The notes below the pieces were generated by a model. That model was not told where the DNA came from, did not search any database, and saw only the letters and a program-made list of their open reading frames with translations. Positions 24,375 through 33,911 of a DNA stretch of 64,000 nucleotides are shown piece after piece. Each line of letters starts with the position of its first letter. Within the stretch, counting starts at the first letter, position 1. The translations under genes and the position numbers were made by a program. Source of the stretch: Faecalispora sporosphaeroides DSM 1294 (lineage in GTDB: Bacteria; Bacillota; Clostridia; Oscillospirales; Acutalibacteraceae); contig KB911069.1 of assembly GCA_000383295.1 (NCBI GenBank), forward strand, positions 1 to 64,000. The letters are read 5' to 3'.

Positions 24375-25583
24375 ATGAAGATTCTGGTCATTAACGCGGG
24401 GAGCTCATCCCTGAAATATCAGTTGATTGATATGACCAATGAAGAAGTGCTCGCAAAAGGAAACTGTGAGAGAATTGGCCTTGGAGACGGTATTTTCGGC
24501 CATAAGACCGCCGACGGCCGCGAGAAGAAGCTGACGGTGGACATGCCCGATCACATTGCGGCGTTCATGCAGGTCAAGAACGCTTTGGTAGACGCCGAGG
24601 TGGGCGTGATCAAAGATCTGTCCGAGGTCACCGCGGTAGGCCACCGCGTGGTGCAGGGCGGCATGAAGTTCATGAACTCCGTTCTGATCAACCAGGAGGT
24701 TATGGATACCATCGAGGAGTTGATCCCGCTGGCCCCGCTGCACAACAGCGTAAACCTGCAGGGCATTCGCGCCTGCCAGGAGGTTTTTGGCGAGAAGGTT
24801 CCGCAGATTGCGGTATTCGATACGGCCTTCCATTCCACCATGCCGCCTGAGGCTTATATTTACCCGATTCCTTACGAGTATTTTGAAAAATACCAGATTC
24901 GCCGCTATGGCTTCCACGGCACCTCTCATCGTTTCGTCAGCGAGCGCTGCGCAGAATTGATGGGCAAGCCGATGTCAGAGTTGAAGATCATCACCTGCCA
25001 CCTGGGCAACGGTTCCTCCATCGCCGCTGTGGATCAGGGCAAGGTTGTGGATACCAGCATGGGCCTGACCCCTCTGGACGGCTTCATGATGGGTACCCGC
25101 TGCGGCAGCTTGGATCCCTCCGTTGTCACCTTTATTCAGGAGAAAGAAAATCTCTCTGCGGAGCAGATGAGCGACATCCTGAACAAGAAATCCGGCCTTC
25201 TCGGCATTTCCGGCATTTCCAGCGACGACCGCGACGTGACCAAGGCCGCGGAAGAGGGCGTGCCGAGAGCGATTCTGGCCCACAAGATGCTGGTGTACCA
25301 GATCAAGAAGTTCATCGGCAGCTACGCGGCAGCTATGAACGGCTGCGACGCCATCGTGTTCACCGCCGGCCTCGGCGAGAACCAGACCGATCACCGCCAG
25401 AAGGTCTGCGACGGCCTGACCTATCTGGGCGTGAAAGTATCGAAAGAGCTCAATGAGAAGATGATCCGCGGCAAGGGCGGCAAGATCTCCGCTCCCGATT
25501 CAAAGGTGCAAGTGTTTGTCATCCCCACCAACGAAGAGCTGGTTATCGCGCGCGATACCAAGGAGATTGTCGGCAAGCTGTAA
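24375..25583 (+). CDS. ackA: Acetate kinase
   Basis: This 402-residue enzyme interconverts acetyl phosphate plus ADP and acetate plus ATP, the energy-yielding last step of acetate fermentation. N-terminal VINAGSSSLKYQL, the RYGFHGTSH motif and the GTRCGSLDP region, with conserved Asn, Arg and His, are intact. A strong TAGGAGGG site precedes the ATG. The phosphotransacetylase gene is not in this window. A terminator follows directly. Confidence 0.97.
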   Translation: MKILVINAGSSSLKYQLIDMTNEEVLAKGNCERIGLGDGIFGHKTADGREKKLTVDMPDHIAAFMQVKNALVDAEVGVIKDLSEVTAVGHRVVQGGMKFMNSVLINQEVMDTIEELIPLAPLHNSVNLQGIRACQEVFGEKVPQIAVFDTAFHSTMPPEAYIYPIPYEYFEKYQIRRYGFHGTSHRFVSERCAELMGKPMSELKIITCHLGNGSSIAAVDQGKVVDTSMGLTPLDGFMMGTRCGSLDPSVVTFIQEKENLSAEQMSDILNKKSGLLGISGISSDDRDVTKAAEEGVPRAILAHKMLVYQIKKFIGSYAAAMNGCDAIVFTAGLGENQTDHRQKVCDGLTYLGVKVSKELNEKMIRGKGGKISAPDSKVQVFVIPTNEELVIARDTKEIVGKL

Positions 25584-25601
25584 TATCTCGTCAAATGCCT
25601 T

Positions 25602-25638
25602 GCGGCGGAGAATGCATTCTCCGCCGCTTTTATTTTTT
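25602..25638. terminator. Terminator between ackA and the DUF378 gene
   Basis: A perfect 26-base palindrome (25602-25627, GCGGCGGAGAAT and its complement) is followed by TTTTATTTTTT on the plus strand. The T-tract runs into the 3' end of the convergent gene. Confidence 0.9.
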
Positions 25639-25839
25639 TCTGCCTGTAATTTCATTGTCACGGAACAGCAGAGAGATGCACCATATTCCGGCAAGGCCCA
25701 CGAGCGTATAGATGATTCGGCTGATGATCTGAGTCTGCCCCTGAAACGCCCAGGCAACAATGTCAAATTGGAATACACCGATCGAGCCCCAGTTGATTCC
25801 CCCGATGATCAGGAGGATAAGAGCAATCATGTCCAGCAT
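25630..25839 (-). CDS. DUF378 small membrane protein (YuzA-like)
   Basis: This 69-residue protein has two hydrophobic segments (about residues 4-24 and 41-60). The family motif GGINWGSIGVFQFDIVAW is near the N-terminus. The family is widespread in Firmicutes and its function is unknown. AAAGGCGG precedes the ATG at 25839; longer in-frame forms lack a site. Confidence 0.85.
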   Translation of the reverse strand: MLDMIALILLIIGGINWGSIGVFQFDIVAWAFQGQTQIISRIIYTLVGLAGIWCISLLFRDNEITGRKK

Positions 25840-25929
25840 TGTGTTTCCGCCTTTCAAAAAGATTTTGTTTGATTTAGTGTAATCCAAAAAGAGAAAAATA
25901 TGCGATATGCGCAAGAGTGGGCAAGAAGG

Positions 25930-25959
25930 TTGAATAGCCGCTGCCGTTTATTGTACAAT
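25930..25959 (+). promoter_or_regulatory. Promoter of the aldo/keto reductase gene
   Basis: TTGAAT (25930-25935), 18-base spacer, TACAAT (25954-25959), about 38 bases before the start codon. Confidence 0.6.
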
Positions 25960-25996
25960 AGAACAATAAAATACAAGGAAAAGGCGGAGGAAAAAT

Positions 25997-26986
25997 ATGA
26001 AGACAAGAGAAATAGGAGAATCCGGGCTGATTACCGGTGTGTTGTCTTTGGGAGCGTGGGCCATCGGTGGCGGGAGCTGGTGGGGCGAGAACGATGATTC
26101 TCTTTCCGTGCGCGCCATCCACTGCGCGTTGGATCAGGGCATGAACTGGATCGACACCGCGCCGGTCTACGGCTTTGGGCACAGCGAGGAGGTGGTGGGC
26201 CGCGCGTTGAAGGGCCGCAGAGAAAGCGCGGTTCTCTCGACCAAATGCGGCCTGCAGTGGCGTGATGCCAACGGCACCAACCATTTTGAACGAGACGGCC
26301 ACAATGTGTACCGCAATCTTTCCGCTCGTTCCATCCGGCAGGATTTGGAGGACAGCCTGCGCCGCCTGCAAACGGATTACATCGATATTTATTACACCCA
26401 TTGGCAGGCCCCGGAGGGCGGCGCGCCGATCGCCGAAACGATGGCGGAGCTGTTGAAAATGAAGCAGGAGGGCAAAATCCGCGTAATCGGCGCTTCCAAC
26501 GTGACGACGGCGCATCTGGACGAATACCTGAAATACGGCAAGGTAGATGTGATTCAGGAAAAATTCAGCCTGCTCGACCGCCGTGTGGAGGCCGCGCTGC
26601 TGCCTTACTGCGAGCAGCATAAAATTACCCTTCAGGCGTATTCGCCGCTGGAGCAGGGCCTGCTGACCGGCAAAATAACGATGGATTACGAGATTCCGGC
26701 AGGCTCTGTGCATGAAAACAAATTCTGGTGGATGCCGGAGCATCGCCGGTTCGCGCTGCAAATGCTGAACGGCTGGCTCGACCTGACGGAAAAATACGGC
26801 TGCACGCTGGGGAATCTTGTGATCGCCTGGACGGCGGCCCGCAGCAAATACCTGAACGTGCTGGGCGGCGCGAGAAAGATGGAGCAGGTGAAGGAAAACG
26901 CCAATGCAGGGGAGCTTGTGCTGGAGCAGGCAGATTTGGAAAGAATGACGCGCGACGCCGACGCGGCGATCGCAAACGCGGAATAA
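25997..26986 (+). CDS. Aldo/keto reductase
   Basis: This 329-residue NAD(P)H-dependent reductase has the (beta/alpha)8 fold. The catalytic tetrad is visible: Asp in WIDTAPVYG, the Tyr of that same motif, Lys in LSTKCGL and His in YYTHWQ. The C-terminal cofactor-binding GARKMEQVKEN motif is present. The N-terminus resembles the YajO/IolS-type group acting on sugars or xenobiotic aldehydes, but the substrate is not predictable. It is transcribed alone. Confidence 0.88.
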   Translation: MKTREIGESGLITGVLSLGAWAIGGGSWWGENDDSLSVRAIHCALDQGMNWIDTAPVYGFGHSEEVVGRALKGRRESAVLSTKCGLQWRDANGTNHFERDGHNVYRNLSARSIRQDLEDSLRRLQTDYIDIYYTHWQAPEGGAPIAETMAELLKMKQEGKIRVIGASNVTTAHLDEYLKYGKVDVIQEKFSLLDRRVEAALLPYCEQHKITLQAYSPLEQGLLTGKITMDYEIPAGSVHENKFWWMPEHRRFALQMLNGWLDLTEKYGCTLGNLVIAWTAARSKYLNVLGGARKMEQVKENANAGELVLEQADLERMTRDADAAIANAE

Positions 26987-27034
26987 GCGCAGCGATTGCG
27001 TATCAGCGGGGAAGGGCTTTTCCCATCAATCAGT

Positions 27035-27076
27035 TTGCAAACAGCCGCCGACGGCCATATCGGCGGCTGTTTGCAA
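27035..27076. terminator. 17-bp perfect stem-loop after the aldo/keto reductase gene
   Basis: TTGCAAACAGCCGCCGA pairs perfectly with TCGGCGGCTGTTTGCAA around CGGCCATA. No T-tract follows on either strand, so termination efficiency is uncertain. It shares GCAAACAGCC with the hairpins at 21934-22093. Confidence 0.55.
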
Positions 27077-27215
27077 TAAAAGAGGGCGGGTATCATCCGG
27101 CCATACCGTTTCAGGCAGAAGCGCTTTCATACTGAAATGAGCGGGCGATTCGGAAAAGCGCTGGAATTGCCAAAAAAGAGGGAGATTTTTAGGGAACGTT
27201 GTCTTTGCATGTCAA

Positions 27216-27262
27216 TTGAAACCTCTTGTGAAAAATGATATATTTAATAACTGGTATGACCA
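27216..27262 (+). promoter_or_regulatory. lrgAB promoter with FadR-type operator at the start site
   Basis: TTGAAA (27216-27221), 17-base spacer, TATATT (27239-27244). The predicted start is near 27251, and TGGT-ATG-ACCA (27252-27262) lies exactly there. That palindrome equals the TGGT-N3-ACCA core bound by FadR-family regulators such as PdhR and LldR. A FadR-family gene is the last gene of this operon, which suggests autoregulation. Confidence 0.75.
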
Positions 27263-27304
27263 TAACACCAATTTATTCGATCCAAAGAGGGGCGTAAATT
27301 TCCA

Positions 27305-27658
27305 ATGAAGTATTTAAAGCAATTAATGATCATCTTAGTTACCTATGTTGCGGGACAGGTGGTGCAGACCGTGCTTCATCTGCCGGTTCCGGGCTCTGTT
27401 ATCGGTTTGATCCTTCTCTTTCTAGCGCTCCGCAAAGGAATCATTAAGGTAGAGATGATTGAGGATGTGTGTGAATTTCTGCTCTCGAATATGTCTTTTT
27501 TCTTTATTCCGGCCGGAGTGGGGCTGATCACCTCGTTTGCCGCGCTAAAAGGGAATTGGGTCGGCTTTCTCACCATTTTAATCACTTCAACAGCAGTGGT
27601 TTGGATTATAACGGCATCTGTCATCAGGCTATTCAGAAAAGGAAACTCCCATGAATGA
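27305..27658 (+). CDS. lrgA: LrgA/CidA-family membrane protein
   Basis: This 117-residue protein has four hydrophobic segments and the family motif LPVPGSVIGLILLFLAL. CidA/LrgA proteins were first described as holin-like. LrgAB pairs are now known as carriers for pyruvate in several Firmicutes, and the plant homologue PLGG1 moves glycolate and glycerate. GAGGGG lies upstream of the ATG with rather long spacing. Its last eight bases overlap lrgB, implying coupled synthesis of the two subunits. Confidence 0.9.
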   Translation: MKYLKQLMIILVTYVAGQVVQTVLHLPVPGSVIGLILLFLALRKGIIKVEMIEDVCEFLLSNMSFFFIPAGVGLITSFAALKGNWVGFLTILITSTAVVWIITASVIRLFRKGNSHE

Positions 27659-28355
27659 AATTACCCATTCCCCGGTATTCGGTGTGCTGCTGTCGCTCAT
27701 CGCTTACGAAACAGGCACTTATATCAATCAAAAAAGTAAGCTTTCCATTTTCAATCCTTTGCTGATCGCCATAGCGATTGTGATTGTTTTTCTTACGAAG
27801 CTGAATATCAGCTATGAAAGCTTTAACGCGGGCGGCCAATTCATCTCATTCTTTTTATATCCGGCGACGATTGCTTTGGCCCTGCCCATGTATAAAAGAT
27901 TCTCTTTGTTTCGGGAAAACGCGCTGCCGATCCTTACAAGCGTTTTATGCGGCAATGTCTGCGGAATGACTTTTGTCATCCTGAGCTCCAAACTGTTTGG
28001 AATATCGGATGTGCTGACCAGATCGCTGATTCCCAAATCCATTACGACGCCGATTGGAATTGCCGTTTCACAACAGCTGGAGGGAATCCAGTCGGTTACC
28101 GTCGCAGCGATCATCCTTACCGGTATCATCGGTTCGGTGTTGGGCCCGGTTTTATACAGACTCTTTAAAATGGACGACAGGGTTGCGTTTGGCATTGCGA
28201 TCGGGGCGTCCTCCCACGCGATCGGCACCGCAAGGGCAATGGAATTGGGAGAAATCGAGGGGGCGATGAGCAGCCTGACCATGGCGGTTTCGGGAATTAC
28301 CACGGTGTTTTTGGCGCCGGTGATATGGAATGCGTTTGTTGTATTTTTTCATTAA
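27651..28355 (+). CDS. lrgB: LrgB/CidB-family membrane carrier subunit
   Basis: This 234-residue protein has about six to seven hydrophobic segments and the LrgB signatures SLIPKSITTPIGIAVSQQL and GIAIGASSHAIGTARAMELGE. It is the larger partner of the upstream LrgA protein. The pair should form a small-carboxylate export or import system in the membrane. The next gene is a phosphoglycolate-phosphatase-like enzyme 21 bases downstream, which supports glycolate as a candidate substrate. Confidence 0.92.
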   Translation: MNEITHSPVFGVLLSLIAYETGTYINQKSKLSIFNPLLIAIAIVIVFLTKLNISYESFNAGGQFISFFLYPATIALALPMYKRFSLFRENALPILTSVLCGNVCGMTFVILSSKLFGISDVLTRSLIPKSITTPIGIAVSQQLEGIQSVTVAAIILTGIIGSVLGPVLYRLFKMDDRVAFGIAIGASSHAIGTARAMELGEIEGAMSSLTMAVSGITTVFLAPVIWNAFVVFFH

Positions 28356-28376
28356 ACCATACGGAGGAAGTTTGAT

Positions 28377-29030
28377 ATGCGTTACTCTGGAATTGTTTTC
28401 GATGTGGACGGCACTCTGCTCAACAGCATTCAGGATCTTGCCGATTCCATGAATTTTGTATTGAGCAGACACAGATTCCCTATACACGACACAGAAAAAT
28501 ACAAGCAGCTTGTCGGGAACGGCATGAGGGCTCTGGCAATCTCCGCTCTGCCGGAGGAAGAACGCGAATCGGAACAAGTAGACCGGTATGTAGAGGAACT
28601 CGAAAAGCAGTATGAAAAAAAATGGAACCAGTCCACAAAGCCCTACCCGGGAATCGAGGAACTGCTCCGCCGCTTGGAGAAATCGGGAATACGGATGTTC
28701 GTGCTGTCCAATAAGCCGCAACGCTTTACCGAAGAAGTGATAGAGGCTTTTTTCGGAGCAAAGCGCTTTGAGCTGGTTTACGGCGCCAGAACGGGTATAC
28801 CGAAGAAACCGGATCCCTGCGCCGCGCTCGAAATATCCAAGCGTTCCGGAATTCCGGTTTCGGACTTTCTGTATCTTGGTGATTCGGGGGTCGATATGAA
28901 AACGGCGGATGCGGCCGGCATGTATGCGGTGGGCGCGGCATGGGGATTCCGGGCGGCGGACGAACTGTGGAGGAACGGCGCCAAGGCAGTGATTCAAACT
29001 CCTTTGGAGCTGATTGAGATCATGAAATGA
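28377..29030 (+). CDS. HAD phosphatase, phosphoglycolate-phosphatase-like
   Basis: This 217-residue HAD enzyme has motif I FDVDGTLLNS (residues 8-17), motif II VLSNKP, motif III KPDP and motif IV LGDSGVDMKTADAAG, all intact, plus a helical cap between motifs I and II. The pattern is that of the Gph/PpaX branch, which hydrolyses 2-phosphoglycolate or pyrophosphate-like substrates. GGAGG precedes the ATG. Placement directly after lrgAB, which is homologous to a glycolate carrier, makes phosphoglycolate the favoured substrate. This is inference from context. Confidence 0.82.
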   Translation: MRYSGIVFDVDGTLLNSIQDLADSMNFVLSRHRFPIHDTEKYKQLVGNGMRALAISALPEEERESEQVDRYVEELEKQYEKKWNQSTKPYPGIEELLRRLEKSGIRMFVLSNKPQRFTEEVIEAFFGAKRFELVYGARTGIPKKPDPCAALEISKRSGIPVSDFLYLGDSGVDMKTADAAGMYAVGAAWGFRAADELWRNGAKAVIQTPLELIEIMK

Positions 29031-29069
29031 CGAGCGAAATCCAGATCGCCCTTTCGCTGGGAACCCCTC

Positions 29070-29148
29070 CGGTTTTTCAGCCGTGATTCCCGAACGCGCC
29101 TTTCCTGCCTGCCGACTGCGCCGTTGGTGGTTCCCCGTGCGCTTCAAA
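29070..29148 (-). repeat. Dispersed repeat, copy C
   Basis: This is the third copy of the intergenic repeat found at 9109-9218 and 11671-11763. The 18-mer TTCCCCGTGCGCTTCAAA (29131-29148) is the exact inverse complement of 9111-9128, and GATTCCCG plus GCCGTTGG are shared with copy A in order. It lies between the HAD gene and the FadR-type gene. Confidence 0.5.
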
Positions 29149-29202
29149 GCGGTTTCGTTATGAAGCTTGTTTTGCATAAAACAGAGTTTCGGGAGGATTA
29201 AA

Positions 29203-29919
29203 ATGTTTCGCGAAATTAAAAATACAAAGGTTTTCGAGCAGGTGATCGAGCAGATAAAGGAGATCATTCAAAACGGGGAATTGAAATGCGGCGATCAATT
29301 GCCTTCGGAAAGAGACTTGTGCGAACAGCTTCATGTCAGCAGGACTTCGGTCAGAGAGGCTTTGAGGTCTTTGGAGATGCTGGGGATCATTGAGTGCAGA
29401 CAGGGGGAAGGGAATTTCATCCGGGAATCCTTTGAGGACAGTCTGCTGGAACCCATTTCAATCACCTTTATGCTGCACGGGAGCAAAACGAATGAGATTT
29501 TGGAATTGAGAAAAATCATCGAGCCGGAAACAGCCGCCCTGGCGGCAAAGAACATCAGCGTCGCCGAGCTCCAGGAAATTAAGGAGCTGATCCTCTTACT
29601 CAATCGCGAAGATGATTCTGAAAAGAGCGCCGAGATCGATAAAAAAATCCATTATAAAATCGTGCGGGCGTCGGGAAATGGCCTTGTGATCAATGTGATG
29701 TACGCGGTGTCCAATCTGGTGGACAGGTACATTGAAGCTGTGGTCGCGAACCTGTTCCAAACCCCGAAGAACAAAAGCATCGTCAAAGAGCAGCACGAAG
29801 CAGTCGTCAGAGCGATTGAAGCCCATGACGCAGCGAAGGCCGCCGCGGCAATGCGAAAGCATCTGGAGTATACAAACGATTTTATCAGCAGCTCGATCCT
29901 CCAAAACCAAAATGATTAA
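29203..29919 (+). CDS. FadR-subfamily GntR regulator with FCD domain
   Basis: This 238-residue regulator has an N-terminal winged helix (about 1-75) with LPSERDLCEQLHVSRTSVREALRSLE. The C-terminal all-helical FCD domain contains the metal-ligand pattern D-KKIHYKIV, KEQHEAVVRAI and MRKHLEY. FCD regulators bind small carboxylates such as lactate, glycolate or pyruvate through that metal. GGGAGG precedes the ATG. Closing the lrgAB-phosphatase operon, and with a matching TGGT-N3-ACCA operator at its promoter, it is probably the carboxylate-sensing repressor of this unit. Confidence 0.88.
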   Translation: MFREIKNTKVFEQVIEQIKEIIQNGELKCGDQLPSERDLCEQLHVSRTSVREALRSLEMLGIIECRQGEGNFIRESFEDSLLEPISITFMLHGSKTNEILELRKIIEPETAALAAKNISVAELQEIKELILLLNREDDSEKSAEIDKKIHYKIVRASGNGLVINVMYAVSNLVDRYIEAVVANLFQTPKNKSIVKEQHEAVVRAIEAHDAAKAAAAMRKHLEYTNDFISSSILQNQND

Positions 29920-29924
29920 AAGGC

Positions 29925-29966
29925 AAAAAGAGCCGCAGGATTCTGAAAAATCCTGCGGCTCTTTTT
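29925..29966. terminator. Bidirectional terminator between the lrgAB operon and the V-ATPase operon
   Basis: AAAAAGAGCCGCAGGATT and its exact complement (29949-29966) surround CTGAAA. T5 runs result on both strands. It ends the fadR-type gene (plus) and ntpD (minus). Confidence 0.92.
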
Positions 29967-30018
29967 CTTACAGGGAAAATATCCTTGCGGGAAATGACTC
30001 ATCCGGAAAGTGCTTTGG

Positions 30019-30633
30019 TCAGCCGGCGGATTTCTGCCGCTTGATCACCTTCAGGCGGGAGAATTCCTCTCTGTCCTTTTCTTCCAGTGCGTCGGTAATG
30101 AACTTTACGGTCTCCTCAAAACGCGGAATCATAATGTTCTTCAGCGCGTTCGCGCGCTTCTGTGTCTTTTTTACATTGTCGGCCAGGCGGTAAACGCTGT
30201 TTTCTACCTCGGCCAGCTCCGCGGTAAGATACTTTACCTCCCGGAACTTCAGGTAGGCGTTATCCATCATGGCGTTTGTGTTCATCAGGCCGTAGTTGAG
30301 CGTGGGGGGCGTGTGCTCGAGAGACACCATGGGGATCTCTACGCCCATAACGCTGCGGTACGCCACATTCAGGTTGTCGTCGTAGGGGACGGTCTCCGCG
30401 ATCTTGTCGCAGATACCCAGCGTAACGTTGGCCATCTGCAAAGCCGCGTAGGCTTCCTCATATGTTTTGTCGATTTTATCCTGAAGCTCGTTGGCCCGCT
30501 CAATCAAAGCCATCATTTCGCGGATCAGAATATTGCGCTTACGGTCCATCAGCTCAAAGCCGGTGCGGGCCAGACTAAGCGATTTCTTGGTGGCAAGAAG
30601 ATTGCCCTTGGTTGGTACGATTTGAATCGCCAA
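30019..30633 (-). CDS. ntpD: V-type ATPase subunit D (central rotor shaft)
   Basis: This 204-residue, mostly helical protein begins MAIQIVPTKGNLLATKKSL, the family N-terminus, and has long coiled-coil helices at both ends that form the rotating shaft inside the A3B3 ring. The start is TTG behind GAGGTGA, 13 bases after the ntpB stop. It is the last gene of the operon, and a terminator follows 50 bases downstream. Confidence 0.95.
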   Translation of the reverse strand: MAIQIVPTKGNLLATKKSLSLARTGFELMDRKRNILIREMMALIERANELQDKIDKTYEEAYAALQMANVTLGICDKIAETVPYDDNLNVAYRSVMGVEIPMVSLEHTPPTLNYGLMNTNAMMDNAYLKFREVKYLTAELAEVENSVYRLADNVKKTQKRANALKNIMIPRFEETVKFITDALEEKDREEFSRLKVIKRQKSAG

Positions 30634-30648
30634 TGCCGCTCACCTCGC

Positions 30649-32082
30649 TTAGTTATTGGTGGTTCCGTTTTCTTCCTCGTCCAGCTCGTTCGGGTCCTTC
30701 GCCGCAGTTTCCGGATTGTAGAACTGGTTCAGAACCGCGTCGTCCACACGATCCAGCTCGGAACGGGGCAGGGTAGAGAGCAGCCTCCAGCCCAGATCCA
30801 AACTCTGGTCGATGGTTCTGTTTTCGTTGTGCCGCTGGGTCAGGAACTGCTGTTCAAACAGCTTGCCGAAGTGCAGATACTGTTTGTCTACGGGGGAGAG
30901 CTCTTCCTCACCGATAACGGAGGCCAGCGAACGGGCGTCCATTACCCTGGCGTAGGAGGCGAACAGCTGATTGGAAAGCGCGGAGTGGTCCGCGCGGGTA
31001 AAGCCTTCGCCGATACCGTCCTTCATCAAACGGGACAAGGAGGGCAGAACGCCGACGGGCGGGTAAATCCCCATGCTGTCGAGCGTTCGGTCCAGAACGA
31101 TCTGGCCCTCGGTGATGTAGCCGGTCAAATCAGGCACGGGGTGCGTTACGTCATCGTTGGGCATGGTCAGAATCGGGATCTGTGTGACGGAACCGGTTTT
31201 ACCCTCCACCATGCCGGCGCGCTCGTACAAAGAGGCAAAGTCCGAATACAAGTAGCCGGGGAAGCCCTTTCTGCCGGGGATTTCACCCTTGGAGGAGCTG
31301 AATTCGCGCAGTGCTTCCGCGTAGGAGGTCATGTCGGTCATGATGACCAGAATGTGCATGTTCAGCTCAAAGGCCAGGTATTCTGCGGTGGTCAGCGCGC
31401 AGCGGGGCGTCAGGGTACGTTCAATAATCGGGTCGTTGGCCAGATTGATGAACATGACAACCTTCTGCAAAACGCCGGATTCATCGAACGAGCGGCGGAA
31501 ATATTCCGCAACGTCGTTCTTTACGCCCATGGCGGCGAACACGATCGCAAAGTTGTCGCCATCCGCGCCGGTGATCTTTGCCTGGCGGGCGATCTGCACG
31601 GCCAGCTCATTGTGAGACATGCCGGAGCCGGAGAAGATCGGCAGCTTTTGCCCGCGAATCAGGGTCATCAGCGTATCGATGCTGGAAACGCCGGTGTTGA
31701 TGTAGTTGACCGGGTATACGCGCGACACCGGGTTGATCGGGGTGCCGTTGATATTCATGCGCTTGCGCGGGAAGATGTTGCCCAGGCCGTCGATTGGCCG
31801 GCCGGAGCCGTCGAACACGCGGCCCAGAATTTCGGGGGAAAGGGGCATCTCCATGGGGCGGCCGCGCAGACGTGTGCGGGTATTGCTCAAAGAAATGCCG
31901 CGGGTTCCGTCAAAAACCTGAATCACCACGCGCTTGCCGTCCATCTGAACGATTCGGCCCTGGCGCATGGTGCCGTTGTCCAGACGAATGTCGACAATTT
32001 CTTCAAAAGAGGCATTTTCCACATCGTCCAGCACAATCAGCGACCCGTTTATTTCTTTGACGCCAATATAATCAAGAATCAT
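30649..32082 (-). CDS. ntpB: V-type ATPase subunit B (non-catalytic)
   Basis: This 477-residue protein is homologous to the catalytic A subunit but without a P-loop. The segment [21 protein letters not shown] replaces it. It alternates with A in the head. [21 protein letters not shown] and the conserved arginine region near [11 protein letters not shown] are present. ATG 32082 follows AAGAAGGCGG. An Asp/Glu-rich tail ends the protein. Confidence 0.96.
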   Translation of the reverse strand: MILDYIGVKEINGSLIVLDDVENASFEEIVDIRLDNGTMRQGRIVQMDGKRVVIQVFDGTRGISLSNTRTRLRGRPMEMPLSPEILGRVFDGSGRPIDGLGNIFPRKRMNINGTPINPVSRVYPVNYINTGVSSIDTLMTLIRGQKLPIFSGSGMSHNELAVQIARQAKITGADGDNFAIVFAAMGVKNDVAEYFRRSFDESGVLQKVVMFINLANDPIIERTLTPRCALTTAEYLAFELNMHILVIMTDMTSYAEALREFSSSKGEIPGRKGFPGYLYSDFASLYERAGMVEGKTGSVTQIPILTMPNDDVTHPVPDLTGYITEGQIVLDRTLDSMGIYPPVGVLPSLSRLMKDGIGEGFTRADHSALSNQLFASYARVMDARSLASVIGEEELSPVDKQYLHFGKLFEQQFLTQRHNENRTIDQSLDLGWRLLSTLPRSELDRVDDAVLNQFYNPETAAKDPNELDEEENGTTNN

Positions 32083-32113
32083 AAAAAAACCGCCTTCTTT
32101 CCGTGGGGCCGAA

Positions 32114-33877
32114 TCAGTTGTTGATGATCTCCGCCACGGTGTTATCAATTTCTGCAATATAGTCATCAAACAAGTCCAGCTTGTCGTTCGGTACATCGTA
32201 CTTCATCTTCACCAGCTTGTCAAACAGACCGGACTGCATTATGCTGGAAATGGGAACGGACGCTGCAATGAGCTGCCGCGATTTTTGGTACAGGTGCAAA
32301 ATAACCTTCATCATCAGCTTCTGCTTTTCCAGCGGCACGAAGGTATCTTCGGCGTGGAACGCGTTCTGCTGCAAAAAGCCGACGCGGATCAGGCGCGCGA
32401 TTTCAATAACGAGCTTCTGGTCATCGGGCAGAACGTCCGAACCGATCAGCTTCACAATTTCCATCAGCTTGTTTTCTTCCTGAAGAAGATTGTTGGTCTG
32501 TCTGCGGTACTCCAGAAAATCCTCGCCCACATTTTCTTTGAACCAATCCTGCAGGTCGGCGGAATATTCGCTGTAGCTGGTCATCCAGTTGATCGCCGGG
32601 TAATGTCTCGCATAGGCAAGGTTTTTGTCCAGCGCCCAGAAGCAGCGGGTAAAACGCTTGGTGTTTTGGGTAACAGGCTCGGAGAAGTCCGCGCCCGCCG
32701 GGGAAACCGCGCCGATGATCGTAATGGAGCCATCGGTGCCGTTCAGGTTTTTGGTATAGCTGGCACGCTCGTAGAATTCCGCCAGACGAGAGGGCAAATA
32801 CGCCGGGAAACCTTCTTCTGCGGGCATCTCTTCCAAACGGCCGGAAATCTCACGCAGAGCCTCCGCCCAGCGGGAGGTGGAGTCGGCCATCATGGCCACG
32901 TGGTAGCCCATGTCGCGGTAATACTCTGCCAGCGTAATGCCGGTGTAAATGGACGCTTCACGCGCTGCCACAGGCATGTTCGAGGTGTTCGCGATCAGGG
33001 TGGTGCGGTCGGTCATGGGCCGGCCGGATTTCGGGTCGATCAGCTCTGAGAATTCCTGCAGAACCTGAGCCATTTCGTTGCCGCGCTCGCCGCAGCCGAC
33101 GTAGATGATAATATCCGCGTCGCACCATTTGGCCAGCTGGTGCTGCGTCATGGTCTTGCCGCTTCCAAATCCGCCCGGGATAGCCGCGGTGCCGCCCTTG
33201 GCTACAGGGAACAGGGTGTCGATGACACGCTGACCGGTAACCAGCGGAATTCTGGGCTGCATGCGCTCCGCAACCGGGCGCGGGGTACGAATGGGCCACT
33301 TCTGGCAAAGGGTCAGCTCATGCTTGTTTCCCTTTGCGTCGGTGAGCTCCACAACGGTGTCGTTAACGCGGTATTTTCCGTTTGCGGCCACCTTCGTCAC
33401 GGTGCCGCTCAGCGAGGGCGGTACCAGGCACTTATGCCGTATGATTTTTGTCTCCGGGCATTCGGCGTAAACGTCGCCGCCTGCAAGCTTGTCGCCCACC
33501 TGTGCGGTAACGGTTACTTCCCACAGCTGGTCGGGGTCAAGCGCGGGCACGTTGCTGCCGCGGGAGATAAACACAGAGCCGGAATCGTCCGCAATCTTCT
33601 TCAGAGGGCGCTCGATTCCATCGAAAATATTATCCAGAATCCCTGGGCCTAGCGTAACATTCATGGGGCTGCCGGTACCGAATACCGGCTCGCCCGGACG
33701 CAGTCCGGTGGTTTCTTCATAGACCTGAATGGTGGTCACTTTATCGGTAATGCCGATGATTTCACCCACCAGACGTTCCTTGCCGACGAATACCATTTCC
33801 ATCATGGAAAAGCTGCGCGAATTTCTAACTGTTACGACCGGCCCGTTAATACCATAAATTACATCTTGGTTCTCCAT
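32114..33877 (-). CDS. ntpA: V-type ATPase subunit A (catalytic)
   Basis: This 587-residue catalytic subunit has the P-loop GGFGSGKT at about residues 232-239 and [24 protein letters not shown]. The extra non-homologous bulge domain that marks V/A-type A subunits (about 115-190) is present. It couples ATP hydrolysis or synthesis to rotation. I start at ATG 33877, with GGAG 11 bases upstream; a TTG two codons earlier is also possible. Confidence 0.96.
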   Translation of the reverse strand: MENQDVIYGINGPVVTVRNSRSFSMMEMVFVGKERLVGEIIGITDKVTTIQVYEETTGLRPGEPVFGTGSPMNVTLGPGILDNIFDGIERPLKKIADDSGSVFISRGSNVPALDPDQLWEVTVTAQVGDKLAGGDVYAECPETKIIRHKCLVPPSLSGTVTKVAANGKYRVNDTVVELTDAKGNKHELTLCQKWPIRTPRPVAERMQPRIPLVTGQRVIDTLFPVAKGGTAAIPGGFGSGKTMTQHQLAKWCDADIIIYVGCGERGNEMAQVLQEFSELIDPKSGRPMTDRTTLIANTSNMPVAAREASIYTGITLAEYYRDMGYHVAMMADSTSRWAEALREISGRLEEMPAEEGFPAYLPSRLAEFYERASYTKNLNGTDGSITIIGAVSPAGADFSEPVTQNTKRFTRCFWALDKNLAYARHYPAINWMTSYSEYSADLQDWFKENVGEDFLEYRRQTNNLLQEENKLMEIVKLIGSDVLPDDQKLVIEIARLIRVGFLQQNAFHAEDTFVPLEKQKLMMKVILHLYQKSRQLIAASVPISSIMQSGLFDKLVKMKYDVPNDKLDLFDDYIAEIDNTVAEIINN

Positions 33878-33911
33878 CTTCAATCATCTCCGTTATCGTT
33901 GGTATTACGGC

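Noticed and set aside
30010-32124. 704-codon open frame on the plus strand
   Set aside because: It lies wholly antisense to ntpD and ntpB, both of which have conserved motifs, binding sites and operon context. GC-rich codon use in the real genes produces long antisense frames.
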